A stretch of 64,000 nucleotides of DNA from Octadecabacter sp. SW4 (lineage in GTDB: Bacteria; Pseudomonadota; Alphaproteobacteria; Rhodobacterales; Rhodobacteraceae): assembly GCF_008065155.1 (NCBI RefSeq), contig NZ_CP042819.1, forward strand, positions 1,798,001 to 1,862,000, in the 5' to 3' direction. The stretch's first letter is position 1; every line of letters starts with the position of its first letter. The notes beneath the pieces are model-generated. The model had not been told where the DNA came from. It worked only from the letters and a program-made list of their open reading frames with translations, and searched no databases. The position numbers and the translations under genes were made by a program. Positions 36,894-46,069 of the stretch are shown piece by piece.

Positions 36894-38090
36894 TCATAAC
36901 CGGAATGTCAGCGCCTTGAGGTAACCGCTCTCGGCCAGTTGCGGCAGCAGCGGGTGGTCCGGTCCAGCCGAACCGGTATTGACGATCACCCCGCGCCGCC
37001 CGCCACGGCCAATCCCGCGCGCGCTGGCATTGCGAAATTTCGTCAGATCCGCCGCATGCGAACAGGAACACAACACCAGATAGCCACCATCTGCCACCAA
37101 AGGTGCCGCCAGCCGCGCCACCCGTTCATAGGCGCGCAATCCGGCCTCGAGCGCGTTCTTTGACGGCGCAAAAGCGGGCGGATCGCAAATGACAACGTCA
37201 AACTGCGCCCCTTCTTCGCCAAGGGCCGCCAGCACGTCGAATGCATCGCCCTGACGGGTCGCGAACCGGTCAGCCACACCGCTGGCCACCGCCCCCGCCT
37301 GGGCCAGGTCCAACGCTGGCGCCGACCCGTCAACCGCCAGCGCCGAGGCCGCGCCATTGGCCAGGGCCGCCAGCGAAAAGCCCCCCACATGGCTGAACAT
37401 ATCCAGCACCCGTGATCCGTGTGACAACGCGGCCGCAAAGGCGTGGTTGGGCCGCTGATCGAAAAACAGGCCGGTTTTCTGCCCGCCCATCACATCGGCC
37501 ATATAGGTCGCGCCGTTCATCGGCACGGGGATCGCGGCGGTGGGGGCCTGGCCCAGCAACACGGTCGTTTCTTCCGCCAACCCTTCGAGAGCACGCGCGC
37601 GCCCTGTGCCGTTCTTGATGATCGTCGTGACACCGGTGACCGATGCCAGCGCCGCCGCCAGCGGTTCAATCAGCGCGTCGGCCCAGGCCGCGTTGGGCTG
37701 CACCACCGCCGTATCGCCAAAGCGGTCAATCACCACGCCCGGCAAGCCGTCAGATTCAGCATGGACAAGGCGGTAGAAAGGCGCGTCATAAAGGCGTGCG
37801 CGATGCGCCAGCGCCCGCGCGATCCGGTCCGCGAACCACGCCTGATCAATCACCGCCTCGGAGTTCTGGTCAAGCATCCGGCAGATGATCCGCGAGGCCG
37901 GGTTAACGGCGACAACCCCCATCGGGCGGCGCTCGCTATCTTCAAGCTGGGTGACGGTGCCACCCGCCATGCCTTTGGTGCGGCGATCAAGCACGACTTC
38001 GTTTGCGTAAACCCAGGGAAACCCGTGGCGCACGGCGCGCGCATTGGCTTTGGGTAACAGGCGGACAGGCGGAAAGGAGGGCTGCGTCAT
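36894..38090 (-). CDS. rlmI: Class I rRNA methyltransferase, RlmI-like
   Basis: A 398-aa SAM-dependent RNA methyltransferase. An N-terminal PUA domain (LLPKANARAVRHGFPWVYANEVV) is followed by a central EEHEE-like part. The C-terminal Rossmann methyltransferase contains GLFFDQRPNHAFAAAL, VLDMFSHVGGFSLAALANGA and VVICDPPAFAPSK (catalytic DPP), with CSCSHAADL. The family methylates C5 of a 23S rRNA cytosine. Start ATG at 38090 lies inside a hairpin loop (see 38076-38100). The PIN gene follows after ten bases. Confidence 0.9.
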   Translation of the reverse strand: MTQPSFPPVRLLPKANARAVRHGFPWVYANEVVLDRRTKGMAGGTVTQLEDSERRPMGVVAVNPASRIICRMLDQNSEAVIDQAWFADRIARALAHRARLYDAPFYRLVHAESDGLPGVVIDRFGDTAVVQPNAAWADALIEPLAAALASVTGVTTIIKNGTGRARALEGLAEETTVLLGQAPTAAIPVPMNGATYMADVMGGQKTGLFFDQRPNHAFAAALSHGSRVLDMFSHVGGFSLAALANGAASALAVDGSAPALDLAQAGAVASGVADRFATRQGDAFDVLAALGEEGAQFDVVICDPPAFAPSKNALEAGLRAYERVARLAAPLVADGGYLVLCSCSHAADLTKFRNASARGIGRGGRRGVIVNTGSAGPDHPLLPQLAESGYLKALTFRL

Positions 38091-38100
38091 GCAGCCCTCC
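38076..38100 (-). promoter_or_regulatory. Hairpin enclosing the rlmI start codon
   Basis: A perfect ten-base stem, minus strand GGAGGGCTGC and GCAGCCCTCC, with a five-base loop ATGAC. The loop begins with the rlmI ATG. The GGAGGG Shine-Dalgarno is inside the 5' arm and codons 3-5 form the 3' arm. No T-run follows, so it is not a normal terminator. Confidence 0.8.
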
Positions 38101-38131
38101 TACCCTGTTCGTTTGATCTATGAAAGAGGGC

Positions 38132-38758
38132 TTAGCTGTTGCCCGCTTCTTCCGGGAATGTGCCCACGGGCCCGGTCAGCAGATCGTTGAAAACCTGTGT
38201 CAGATGCGTGGTGATACGCACCTTCTGGCCTTGACCTGTCTGGTCGGCGCGGATCGCCGCGCGACCACCCAATGCGGCCAGATCGGCGTTGATACGCTGC
38301 GGGCCTTCAAGGATGGCACCGGTTTCGGCATCACGGATCGTCAGGTCGAACTTGATCGAATGCACACCGCCCACCGTATAGCGCGTGCGCTCGGTCAGGG
38401 AATGGAAGCGCTGCAGGGTCACATCAACGATCACGGCCGTGTCGCCTGTCAGATCGGCTGTGCCCGCCGCGATGGATGTCTGGAAGATCGCGGCAATCTG
38501 GTCGCGCCGGTTGCCCAGCGGGTCGCCACGCCACACGATATCAGCGATCGGGTAATAGCTGTTGGCTTCCGAGACGCGCAGGTCATCGGGAACGGCAAAA
38601 CGGATCGCCTGCACGGAATAGTCACGCTGTTCCTGCACCGCGGGCGCGGCCACCTGCGGCACCTCCAGCGGCGCGTTCCGCGTCACCGTGTCCAAACTCG
38701 CGCAGCCTGCAACACCAAGTGCCAGAGCGCCCAAAGCCATCATTTTCAACAGTTTCAT
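38132..38758 (-). CDS. Uncharacterised lipoprotein
   Basis: A 208-aa lipoprotein. The signal MKLLKMMALGALALGVAGC has a lipobox LGVAGC (Cys19). The mature part is beta-rich (DYSVQAIRFAVPDDLRVSEANSYYPIADIVWRGDP, then AVIVDVTLQRFHSLTERTRYTVGGVHSIKFDLTIRDAETGAIL). It looks like a DUF6778-type envelope protein of Rhodobacterales, though I am unsure of the family. GGAGGT six bases before ATG sets the start. rlmI follows on the same strand. Confidence 0.78.
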   Translation of the reverse strand: MKLLKMMALGALALGVAGCASLDTVTRNAPLEVPQVAAPAVQEQRDYSVQAIRFAVPDDLRVSEANSYYPIADIVWRGDPLGNRRDQIAAIFQTSIAAGTADLTGDTAVIVDVTLQRFHSLTERTRYTVGGVHSIKFDLTIRDAETGAILEGPQRINADLAALGGRAAIRADQTGQGQKVRITTHLTQVFNDLLTGPVGTFPEEAGNS

Positions 38759-38933
38759 TTCACTACCTCCGGGCTTTCTGCCCTTATGCGGTTTTCCCCT
38801 TAGGATGTTGTTAACCTCATCCTCAAATCGGGCAGGAATGGGACAAGGGTGCGACGGTTTCAGGGTGATCGCAGGGCAATTCCACGTCGAAACCGATGAC
38901 ATTTTGCGCTATTCTTGGGGGAAATCGCGTATT

Positions 38934-38945
38934 GTTAGCGCTAAC
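38934..38945. promoter_or_regulatory. LacI-type operator before edd-eda
   Basis: GTTAGCGCTAAC is a perfect 12-bp palindrome with a central CG step, the form bound by LacI/GalR repressors. It lies 44 bases upstream of the edd ATG. No LacI-family gene is in the window. Confidence 0.65.
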
Positions 38946-38988
38946 CGCCCGTGATAGGGACAGCCCAACACGATCCAGAAAGAGCATC

Positions 38989-40791
38989 ATGGCACTCAAC
39001 CCCACCATCAAGACCGTCACCGACCGTATCATCGCCCGCAGCGCTGGTCCGCGCGCCATCTACCTTGATCGGATGGCATCCGCCGCCGCCGAGGGGCCAC
39101 GCCGCGCCCATATGACCTGCGGCAATCAGGCCCACGCCTATGCCGCGATGGGGCAGGACAAGGACAGGCTGGTCGCCGATCGCGCGCCCAACCTCGGGAT
39201 CATCACCGCTTATAACGATATGCTCAGCGCCCATCAGCCGTTCGAAAAATATCCCGATATCATTCGCGATGCGGCCCGCGCGGCCGGGGCCACGGCCCAG
39301 GTTGCGGGCGGTGTTCCGGCGATGTGTGATGGCGTCACCCAGGGCCAGACCGGAATGGAGCTGTCGCTGTTTTCACGTGACGTGATCGCGTTGGCCGCCG
39401 CCGTTGGCCTGTCCCACAACGTCTTTGACGCCGCTGCCTATCTGGGGGTCTGCGACAAGATCGTCCCCGGCCTGGTAATGGCCGCCGCGACATTCGGATA
39501 TATCCCGTCGGTGTTCATGCCCGCCGGACCGATGGTCAGCGGGTTGCCCAACGATGAAAAGGCCCGCGTGCGCCAGGAGTTCGCCAAAGGCAACATCGGC
39601 CGGGATGAGCTGATGAAGGCCGAAATGGCCAGCTATCACGGCCCCGGCACCTGCACATTCTACGGCACCGCCAACTCCAACCAGATGCTGATGGAATTCA
39701 TGGGGCTGCACCTGCCCGGCGCCTCGTTTGTCAATCCCGGCACGGAGCTGCGCGAGGCCCTGACCCGTGCGGCCACCGCCCGCGCGCTGGAAATCACCGC
39801 GCTGGGGAACAACTACACCCCTGTCAGTGACGTGCTGGATGAAAAGGCATTCGTGAACGGGCTGGTTGGGCTAATGGCCACGGGCGGGTCCACCAACCTT
39901 GTGCTGCACCTGCCGGCGATGGCCAAGGCAGCGGGCGTAATCCTTGATCTGCAGGATTTCGCCGACCTCTCCGAGGTGACCCCGCTGATGGCCAAGGTCT
40001 ATCCCAACGGGCTGGCCGACGTGAACCATTTTCACGCCGCAGGCGGGCTTGGTTATATGATTGGCGAACTTCTCAACGCCGGGCTGCTGCATGATGATGT
40101 GCGCACGGTGGCCGGTGACGGGCTGTCGCTTTATACAAAAGAACCGGTGTTGACGGACGGTCAGGTCAGCTACCGCGAGGGCACGCGCGACACCCTGAAC
40201 GACAAGATCCTGCGCCCGGTCAGCAATCCCTTCCACGCCCACGGTGGGCTGGTGCAGCTTTCGGGCAACCTGGGGCGCAGTGTGATCAAGATCAGCGCCG
40301 TGGCCGAGGACCGCCATGTCATCGAAGCCAAGGCGCGGATTTTCCATACCCAGGAAGCCGTGAAAGACGCCTTCAAAGCAGGCGAGTTCACCCAAGACAC
40401 GATCGTCGTGGTGCGCTTTCAGGGGCCCAAATCCAACGGCATGCCCGAACTTCACAGCCTGACACCCACGCTGGCGGTGCTGCAGGATCGTGGACTAAAG
40501 GTCGCGCTGGTCACCGACGGGCGCATGTCGGGGGCCTCGGGCAAGGTGCCCGCCGCGATCCATGTCTGCCCCGAAGCAGCGGACGGCGGCCCGCTGTCGC
40601 TGCTGCGCGATGGCGACATGATCCGCCTGGACGCCACCAAGGGCACGCTTGAAACCCTTGCCGATCTTACCGGCCGCACCCCTGCGCCCGCTGATCTGTC
40701 GGGCAATGGCAACGGTGTGGGACGTGAATTGTTTGACGTGTTCCGCAGAAACGTCGGCTTGTCGGCCGAAGGGGCCGGGTGTGTCGTTTAA
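38989..40791 (+). CDS. edd: Phosphogluconate dehydratase
   Basis: A 600-aa [4Fe-4S] dehydratase of the IlvD/Edd family; first enzyme of the Entner-Doudoroff branch, 6-phosphogluconate to KDPG. Seen: [14 protein letters not shown] (cluster Cys), [89 protein letters not shown] and [24 protein letters not shown]. Full length for Edd and longer than IlvD. It heads an edd-eda operon controlled by the palindrome 44 bases upstream. Confidence 0.97.
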   Translation: MALNPTIKTVTDRIIARSAGPRAIYLDRMASAAAEGPRRAHMTCGNQAHAYAAMGQDKDRLVADRAPNLGIITAYNDMLSAHQPFEKYPDIIRDAARAAGATAQVAGGVPAMCDGVTQGQTGMELSLFSRDVIALAAAVGLSHNVFDAAAYLGVCDKIVPGLVMAAATFGYIPSVFMPAGPMVSGLPNDEKARVRQEFAKGNIGRDELMKAEMASYHGPGTCTFYGTANSNQMLMEFMGLHLPGASFVNPGTELREALTRAATARALEITALGNNYTPVSDVLDEKAFVNGLVGLMATGGSTNLVLHLPAMAKAAGVILDLQDFADLSEVTPLMAKVYPNGLADVNHFHAAGGLGYMIGELLNAGLLHDDVRTVAGDGLSLYTKEPVLTDGQVSYREGTRDTLNDKILRPVSNPFHAHGGLVQLSGNLGRSVIKISAVAEDRHVIEAKARIFHTQEAVKDAFKAGEFTQDTIVVVRFQGPKSNGMPELHSLTPTLAVLQDRGLKVALVTDGRMSGASGKVPAAIHVCPEAADGGPLSLLRDGDMIRLDATKGTLETLADLTGRTPAPADLSGNGNGVGRELFDVFRRNVGLSAEGAGCVV

Positions 40792-40869
40792 CACCCCGGC
40801 TTTTTCTTCCATAATAACTTCCGCCGGAGGCCCGACATGGGCCAAACGCGCCCCATCAGGACCAAATCG

Positions 40870-41511
40870 ATGACCCCGCAACACGCCTCTGAACTGACCC
40901 TGCAAACCTGCCTCTTGGCCCCTGTCGTGCCTGTGCTGGTGGTCGATGATGCCAGCATCGCCGCCGATCTGGCGCGCGCGCTGGTAGTAGGCGGCCTGCC
41001 CGCCCTCGAAGTGACCCTGCGCACACCGGCCGCCTTGGACGTGATCCGCGAAATGGCGGGCGTTGCAGGTGGCGTTGTCGGCGCGGGCACCCTGCTGACG
41101 GCCGCGGACGTGGAGAACGCCAAGGCCGCAGGCGCGACATTTGGCGTGGCACCGGGCGCGACCGACCGGTTGCTGGATGCCTGCGAGGCCAATGACCTGC
41201 CCCTCCTGCCCGGTGTGGCCACGGCGACCGAAGCCATGCGCCTGCTGGAGCGCGGCTATAGCGTGCAGAAATTCTTTCCCGCCGAAGCCAACGGCGGCGC
41301 CCCCGCCCTCAAGGCGATTGGCGCACCGATCCCGCAGGTCAGATTCTGCCCCACTGGCGGCGTGAGCCTGAAAAACGCCGGTGACTACCTGTCGCTGCCC
41401 AACACGGTCTGTGTGGGCGGGTCATGGGTTGCCCCTGCCAACCTTGTCGCCGCGCGCGACTGGGATGCAATCACCGCGCTGGCGACCCAAGCAGCCGCCC
41501 TGCCCCGCTAA
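40870..41511 (+). CDS. eda: KDPG/KHG aldolase
   Basis: A 213-aa class I aldolase that splits KDPG into pyruvate and glyceraldehyde 3-phosphate. Schiff-base Lys is in GYSVQKFFPAE; the catalytic Glu is in ALEVTLRTP; GAGTLLTAADVENAKAAGATFGVAPG and RFCPTGGVSLKNAGDYLSLPN are family segments. Two starts are possible: 40870 (family-like, AGGA eight bases upstream) or 40837 (GGAGG six bases upstream), adding 11 residues. Immediately follows edd. Confidence 0.95.
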   Translation: MTPQHASELTLQTCLLAPVVPVLVVDDASIAADLARALVVGGLPALEVTLRTPAALDVIREMAGVAGGVVGAGTLLTAADVENAKAAGATFGVAPGATDRLLDACEANDLPLLPGVATATEAMRLLERGYSVQKFFPAEANGGAPALKAIGAPIPQVRFCPTGGVSLKNAGDYLSLPNTVCVGGSWVAPANLVAARDWDAITALATQAAALPR

Positions 41512-42179
41512 GGATCAAGGGGCGGGCAAATCATCGCCAGCCGCGCGATTTGCACGTCGCTGACCACCAGATCGCCAAAGTTGTCGTTGAACTCGCGACA
41601 ATATAGCCCCGCATAGGGCGGGGCTTTCACCGCCTCGTAAGCGGGGTCGGCAAAGGTCATCACATAGATCGTGTGCACCTCCTCGAACGGCCCCCAAGTG
41701 GTATTACGCTCGCCGTTGAACAGGTCGCGCCGGTTGACGCGGGCGTCATAGGCCGGGCGCAGGGCAATGAGGGCGGCGCGGTCGGTGCCAGCCGCGCGCA
41801 TCCGGGCGTAGAAATCCTGTTGTATCTCCGCAAACAGCGCCTGCCTGCGTTCGGCCTCGGCGGCCATGCGCTGATAGCGCCCGTCGCGCCGGGTGTCATA
41901 GGCCAGCAGATAGGCCAGCGCCAGCACCGCCAGCCCGACAACGCCATAGCGCAGCCAGCGCAGGTGCCAGAACCAGACCCAGAGCGCGACAATCGCAAAG
42001 AACAGCACGCCCAGCAGCGAAAAGATCGTGAACGCGCCATGCAAGATAACGCCGACGTCGCCCATGCCGGGGCCAGAGGTCAGCAGTAACACTGCGGATA
42101 CCGCACTGGCCGCAATCCCGGCAAGCGCGCCAAAAAACGCGACCCGGCGCGGCCAGCCCAGATGACGCGGCCTAGCCAC
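41508..42179 (-). CDS. Membrane protein, unknown function
   Basis: A 223-aa protein with three hydrophobic segments in the first 95 residues (VAFFGALAGIAASAVSAVLLL; VGVILHGAFTIFSLLGVLFFAIVALWVW; YGVVGLAVLALAYLLAY). A C-terminal soluble domain contains two cysteines (YCREFND, MICPPLDP). No family recognised. It overlaps the 90-aa gene upstream by eight bases and the eda stop by four. Confidence 0.72.
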   Translation of the reverse strand: MARPRHLGWPRRVAFFGALAGIAASAVSAVLLLTSGPGMGDVGVILHGAFTIFSLLGVLFFAIVALWVWFWHLRWLRYGVVGLAVLALAYLLAYDTRRDGRYQRMAAEAERRQALFAEIQQDFYARMRAAGTDRAALIALRPAYDARVNRRDLFNGERNTTWGPFEEVHTIYVMTFADPAYEAVKAPPYAGLYCREFNDNFGDLVVSDVQIARLAMICPPLDP

Positions 42180-42444
42180 CGCGCAAGCGCCCTGCCCGCC
42201 CGCCGCGCCGTGTGGCGGGGGCGATGTCGGCCAGCCCTTCGCGCAGCGTCAGGGTCATCGGATGATCAGCAGGCTGGTCGCCATATTGCGCCAGCATCGC
42301 GCGGATGCTGGCTTTGGGCTCGGCCCCTGCGGGCAGCGACAACGCCCAATCAAGGAAAATCGACCGACATTCGGGCGCGCCGATCCCGTCAATCACAAAG
42401 GCCTCGCGGATCAACCCCTTTGGGTCCAGCGGGTCACGCGCCAT
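42172..42444 (-). CDS. Small conserved-type protein downstream of glnE
   Basis: A 90-aa soluble protein (MARDPLDPKGLIREAFVIDGI ... CRSIFLDWALSLPAGAEPKASIRAMLAQYGDQPADHPMTLTLREGLA) with a basic Arg/Gly tail. It overlaps the glnE end by 11 bases and the next gene by eight, so it is translated from the same message. No function recognised. Confidence 0.75.
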   Translation of the reverse strand: MARDPLDPKGLIREAFVIDGIGAPECRSIFLDWALSLPAGAEPKASIRAMLAQYGDQPADHPMTLTLREGLADIAPATRRGGRAGRLRGG

Positions 42445-45208
42445 CGGTTTTTCCTTCCAGTAATCGCGCGATGATCGCGCTTGCGGTCGCGGCCGTTTCG
42501 GCCATTGCGGAGGCCAGCGCATCGGTGTTTTCCATTCCCGTTTCGCGCAGGATAAAACGCACGCCGCCCTCGCCCAGTTCTGCGGGATCAAGCGCGCCTC
42601 CGGTCAGCAAACGCGCCGCCGCCTGCAAGCGCCAGAACAACGCATATCCTTGGGCAAGTGCTGCGCTCTCTGCGGCACTTAACCACCCAATTCCGGCCTG
42701 TAGCTGCGCTTCGAGCGCGGTTTCACCGCAGCCTGCGCGCAGACAGGCGGTCTGTGCCAGCAATTCGATGTCTTGCAAGCGGCCCGCGCCGATTTTGGCA
42801 TCCCACGCCCCTTGCGGTGGTTTGGCCGCAGCGATCCGCGCGCGCATATCGGCCACATCGGCCAGCACCGTGTCACCGGCTGCCTTGTCGGCCAGCACTG
42901 CGCGGCGCACCGCCGCAATATCGGCCAGAAGGTCGGGTGCGCCTGCAATGGCGCGCGCACGGGTCAGGGCGAGGTGTTCCCAAGTCCATGCCGCGTCCCG
43001 CTGATAGGTTTCAAACGCGGCGAGCGATGTGGCAACCGGCCCGGCCCGCCCCGAAGGGCGCAAGCGCATGTCCACCTCGTATAGCCGTCCTTCAGGCATC
43101 TGCGCGGACAGGGCCGTCACCAGCGCCTGCGTCAGGCGGGCAAAATAGGTGCGCGTAGCCAGGGGTTTCGGCCCGTCCGAGGCGGCTTCGCCATCGGCGT
43201 CATAGATCACGATCAGGTCCAGATCGGACATGGCATTCAGCCGCCCCGCCCCCAGCGATCCCATCGCCAGCACCGCCGCGCCGCGCCCCGGTGTGACCCC
43301 GTGTTTGGCAACAAACTGCGCCAGAACATGCGGCCAAAGTCCCGCCACCACCACCTGTGCCAGCTGCGCATATTGGCGGCCTGCCTCGATCCCGTCGATC
43401 AGGCCACGCAGGTGATGCACACCGATGCGAAAGTGCCATTCCTTGGCCCAGCGGCGCGCCATATCAAGACGGGATTCGTAGTCATCGACCCCGTCAAGGG
43501 CCGCATCGAAACTGGTGCGCAGGCCCGCCGTGTCGGGCCAGGGCGCAAAGAAACCACCGCCGATCACCGCATCAAACACGCTAGCGTTTTGCGACAGGTA
43601 GTGCGCCAGCGCGGGGGCCGTCGCGGCAATATCAACGATCAACTGGGTCAGTTGCGGGTTGGCCTCGAACAGGGAAAACAACTGCACACCCGCAGGCAAC
43701 CCCGCCAGAAAACCGTCAAACTGCGCCAGCGCCTCGTCGGGTTTGGCGGCCTCGCGCAGCCGGGTCAGGATTTCAGGGCGCAAACGGTCAAAAATCTGCA
43801 CGGCGCGGTCCGAGCGCAGCGCCGGATAGGTCAGCCAGCGCGCCGTGATCTCCTTGCCGAAATCATCGACGGGCGCGACATCGCCCTGACCGGGGGCAAA
43901 GAACCCCTCGGTCAGGCTATGCACCTCCTCAAGGCGGTCGCGCAGATCGCGCTCCAGATCAGCGCGCGCGACCCCCATGAAGGCCGCCAAACGGTCAAAC
44001 CCTTCGCCGTCTTGCGGCAGGTCGTGGGTTTGCGCATCGTTGATCATTTGCAAACGGTGTTCGACCTCGCGGTGGGCCCGGTAATGCGTTTGCAGGGTGC
44101 GCGCCGTATCATCAGGCACCCAGCCCGCCGCCACCAGCGCATCCAACCCGTCACAGGTGCCGCGCGCGCGCAAGCTCGGGTCGCGTCCACCGGCGATCAA
44201 CTGGCGGGTCTGGGTGAAAAATTCGATCTCGCGAATGCCGCCGCGCCCCAGTTTCATGTTATGGCCCATCAGGTCCAGCTTGCCGCCCAGCCCCTTGTGA
44301 TCGCGGATCCGCAGGCGCATGTCGTGGGCGTCCTGAATGGCGGCAAAATCTAGGTGCTTGCGCCACACAAAGGGGGTGAGCGTTTTCAGGAATCCCTCGC
44401 CCGCCGTGATATCGCCCGCCGAGGCCCGCGCCTTGATATAGGCCGCCCGTTCCCATGTGCGCCCCACGCTTTCGTAATAGCGTTCGGCCGTTTCCATTGA
44501 CAGGCACACCGGGGTGACACTGGCATCGGGGCGCAGGCGCAGATCGGTGCGGAACACGTATCCGCCCGCCCCAAGATCGGACAGGATCGCCGTCATCTTG
44601 CGGGTCACGCGGATGAACGCGGCGCGGGCCTCGTGATAGTCATCGGGGTCGAAACGGGTTTCGTCAAACAGGCAAATCAGGTCGATATCGCTGGAATAGT
44701 TCAGCTCATACGCCCCCTGCTTGCCCATCGACAGGGCGACCATTCCAGCGGCGCTCTGCGCATCATCCTCGGTCATTGCGGGCAGTTTGCCACGGGTGAT
44801 TTCGGCAGCCACAAGGCGGCGGATGCAGATATCAACGGCCCCGTCCGCCAGATCGGTGATCGCGCGGGTCACGGTTTCCAGCGGCCAGACACCGCCCAGA
44901 TCGGCCAAAGCGACCAGCAGCGCCATGCGGCGTTTGGCCGTGCGCAACCCCTGTTCAAGATCGGCGCGCGGCAGTTGCGCCACCTCGGCCAGAATGGCGT
45001 CGCGGGCTGCTTCGGGGGTGTCGATATTTTCGGTCAACCACGCGCCTTCGACGCCCAGCAGGCCCAATAGAAAGGGGCTGCACCCGGCCGCGCCGTGGAT
45101 CAGGTCGTGCAAGCCCGCGTCGATCCCTTGCACATGCGCCAGTCCATCCGCCCCGCGATCAGGTTCAAAAGCACGCGGCGCGCGCGTCATGCGGGAGGCA
45201 AATGTCAT
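42434..45208 (-). CDS. glnE: Bifunctional glutamine synthetase adenylyltransferase/deadenylase
   Basis: A 924-aa enzyme that adenylylates and deadenylylates glutamine synthetase in response to PII. Two nucleotidyltransferase halves are present: the N-terminal one has VALSMGKQGAYELNYSSDIDLICLFDE and FRTDLRLRPDAS, and the C-terminal one has LAMGSLGAGRLNAMSDLDLIVIYDADG and YEVDMRLRPSGRAGPVATSL. GRGGIREIEFFTQTRQLI is also typical. ATG at 45208 gives the usual N-terminus; the open frame continues upstream but that part has no homology cues. Confidence 0.95.
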   Translation of the reverse strand: MTFASRMTRAPRAFEPDRGADGLAHVQGIDAGLHDLIHGAAGCSPFLLGLLGVEGAWLTENIDTPEAARDAILAEVAQLPRADLEQGLRTAKRRMALLVALADLGGVWPLETVTRAITDLADGAVDICIRRLVAAEITRGKLPAMTEDDAQSAAGMVALSMGKQGAYELNYSSDIDLICLFDETRFDPDDYHEARAAFIRVTRKMTAILSDLGAGGYVFRTDLRLRPDASVTPVCLSMETAERYYESVGRTWERAAYIKARASAGDITAGEGFLKTLTPFVWRKHLDFAAIQDAHDMRLRIRDHKGLGGKLDLMGHNMKLGRGGIREIEFFTQTRQLIAGGRDPSLRARGTCDGLDALVAAGWVPDDTARTLQTHYRAHREVEHRLQMINDAQTHDLPQDGEGFDRLAAFMGVARADLERDLRDRLEEVHSLTEGFFAPGQGDVAPVDDFGKEITARWLTYPALRSDRAVQIFDRLRPEILTRLREAAKPDEALAQFDGFLAGLPAGVQLFSLFEANPQLTQLIVDIAATAPALAHYLSQNASVFDAVIGGGFFAPWPDTAGLRTSFDAALDGVDDYESRLDMARRWAKEWHFRIGVHHLRGLIDGIEAGRQYAQLAQVVVAGLWPHVLAQFVAKHGVTPGRGAAVLAMGSLGAGRLNAMSDLDLIVIYDADGEAASDGPKPLATRTYFARLTQALVTALSAQMPEGRLYEVDMRLRPSGRAGPVATSLAAFETYQRDAAWTWEHLALTRARAIAGAPDLLADIAAVRRAVLADKAAGDTVLADVADMRARIAAAKPPQGAWDAKIGAGRLQDIELLAQTACLRAGCGETALEAQLQAGIGWLSAAESAALAQGYALFWRLQAAARLLTGGALDPAELGEGGVRFILRETGMENTDALASAMAETAATASAIIARLLEGKTDGA

Positions 45209-45449
45209 GAGGCCACAATGAAAGCGCGGGCGGGGCTGGTCAATCGCACAAACGCCCGGCCGGGTGGGAAAGGCCGCGCCTGACCCCGGGTGGGCGCGGC
45301 AACGATGAAACCCCAGCAAGCAGAGTTCTATGCCGCAAGGGTTGCGACAGGGGGCTATGCCGCAATGCGCACTCCCGTGGGGAGGGTCGGGCGCGGCCCG
45401 TGCTTGCAGCCCGCGCCAAGAGGCCCATTTCAAAGCGCAAATTCGCTTA
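45209..45449. other. Intergenic region upstream of glnE
   Basis: A GC-rich gap between divergent glnE and the DUF2852 gene. No supported gene, although the glnE frame stays open on the minus strand. The operator pair and promoter at 45450-45527 follow. Confidence 0.4.
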
Positions 45450-45468
45450 ATGTAAAAAACCTTCACAT
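45450..45468. promoter_or_regulatory. Operator copy 1 before the DUF2852 gene
   Basis: ATGTAAA-AAACC-TTCACAT, an inverted repeat with seven-base arms (one mismatch) and a five-base spacer. It is the same design as 45509-45527, with 59 bases between equivalent points. A TTGACG box at 45475-45480 lies between the two copies. Confidence 0.6.
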
Positions 45469-45508
45469 ACCCTCTTGACGGTTTGCCGACCCCGCCCCAT
45501 CTACTGTA

Positions 45509-45527
45509 ATGTGAAGACCATTCACAT
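45509..45527. promoter_or_regulatory. Operator copy 2 before the DUF2852 gene
   Basis: ATGTGAA-GACCA-TTCACAT, a perfect inverted repeat with seven-base arms, 28 bases before the DUF2852 ATG and downstream of a TTGACG -35-like box. The ATGT...ACAT ends recall PadR-type operators, but the bound protein is unknown. Confidence 0.65.
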
Positions 45528-45555
45528 GAACCGCAACACAGCATGGAGCACCCTG

Positions 45556-46008
45556 ATGACCACCTCGTCCACCAACATCGACTACAATGCGCCCTACGCA
45601 CGCACCGTGCGGCCGGGTGGCTTTTTCGCCCGCACCGAGGCCTGGCTCGATGAGCGTGGCAAAGGTGCATGGATCGCCGCGATGGTCCTTGGCTTTATCA
45701 TATTCTGGCCCGTCGGCCTTGCCCTGCTGGCCTATATGATCTGGAGCAAACGTATGTTTTCTGGCAAATGCGCCACGCGGCGCCACGCACATTCCCACCT
45801 GCGCACAACGATGAAATCGTCCGGCAACAGCGCCTTTGATGCCTACAAGACCGAAACCCTGCGCCGCCTTGAAGAAGAGCAGCAAAATTTCGAGAGCTTT
45901 CTTGAACGGCTGCGCGACGCCAAGGACAAGGCCGAGTTCGACCAGTTCATGGAAGACCGCGCCAAACGGGCAACGGACGACGACGCGGACGAAGACGACG
46001 CCGCCTGA
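45556..46008 (+). CDS. DUF2852 membrane protein
   Basis: A 150-aa protein with one or two membrane segments (AWIAAMVLGFIIFWPVGLALLAYMIW, about residues 38-63). A helical, acidic C-terminal coiled coil follows (GNSAFDAYKTETLRRLEEEQQNFESFLERLRDAKDKAEFDQFMEDR), which is the DUF2852 signature. Function unknown. ATG at 45556 has GGAG seven bases upstream; an ATG at 45526 lies inside the operator. Preceded by a two-operator promoter. Confidence 0.85.
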   Translation: MTTSSTNIDYNAPYARTVRPGGFFARTEAWLDERGKGAWIAAMVLGFIIFWPVGLALLAYMIWSKRMFSGKCATRRHAHSHLRTTMKSSGNSAFDAYKTETLRRLEEEQQNFESFLERLRDAKDKAEFDQFMEDRAKRATDDDADEDDAA

Positions 46009-46069
46009 TCCGGCACATGTGGCCCCTGCTGATGCGGGGGCCGTATTCCCATTTCACAGGACCAAAGAG

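Noticed and set aside
36341-38090. A classical toxin-antitoxin pair (PIN gene plus neighbour)
   Set aside because: The neighbour is a full RlmI-type methyltransferase, not an antitoxin.
38131-38132. Treating the 38076-38100 hairpin as a terminator of the lipoprotein gene
   Set aside because: There is no T-run after the stem and it encloses the next gene's start codon, so translational control fits better.
45209-45670. Upstream extension of the glnE frame by 154 codons
   Set aside because: The extension shows no GlnE homology, crosses the divergent promoter and operators, and is explained by GC-rich DNA lacking stops.
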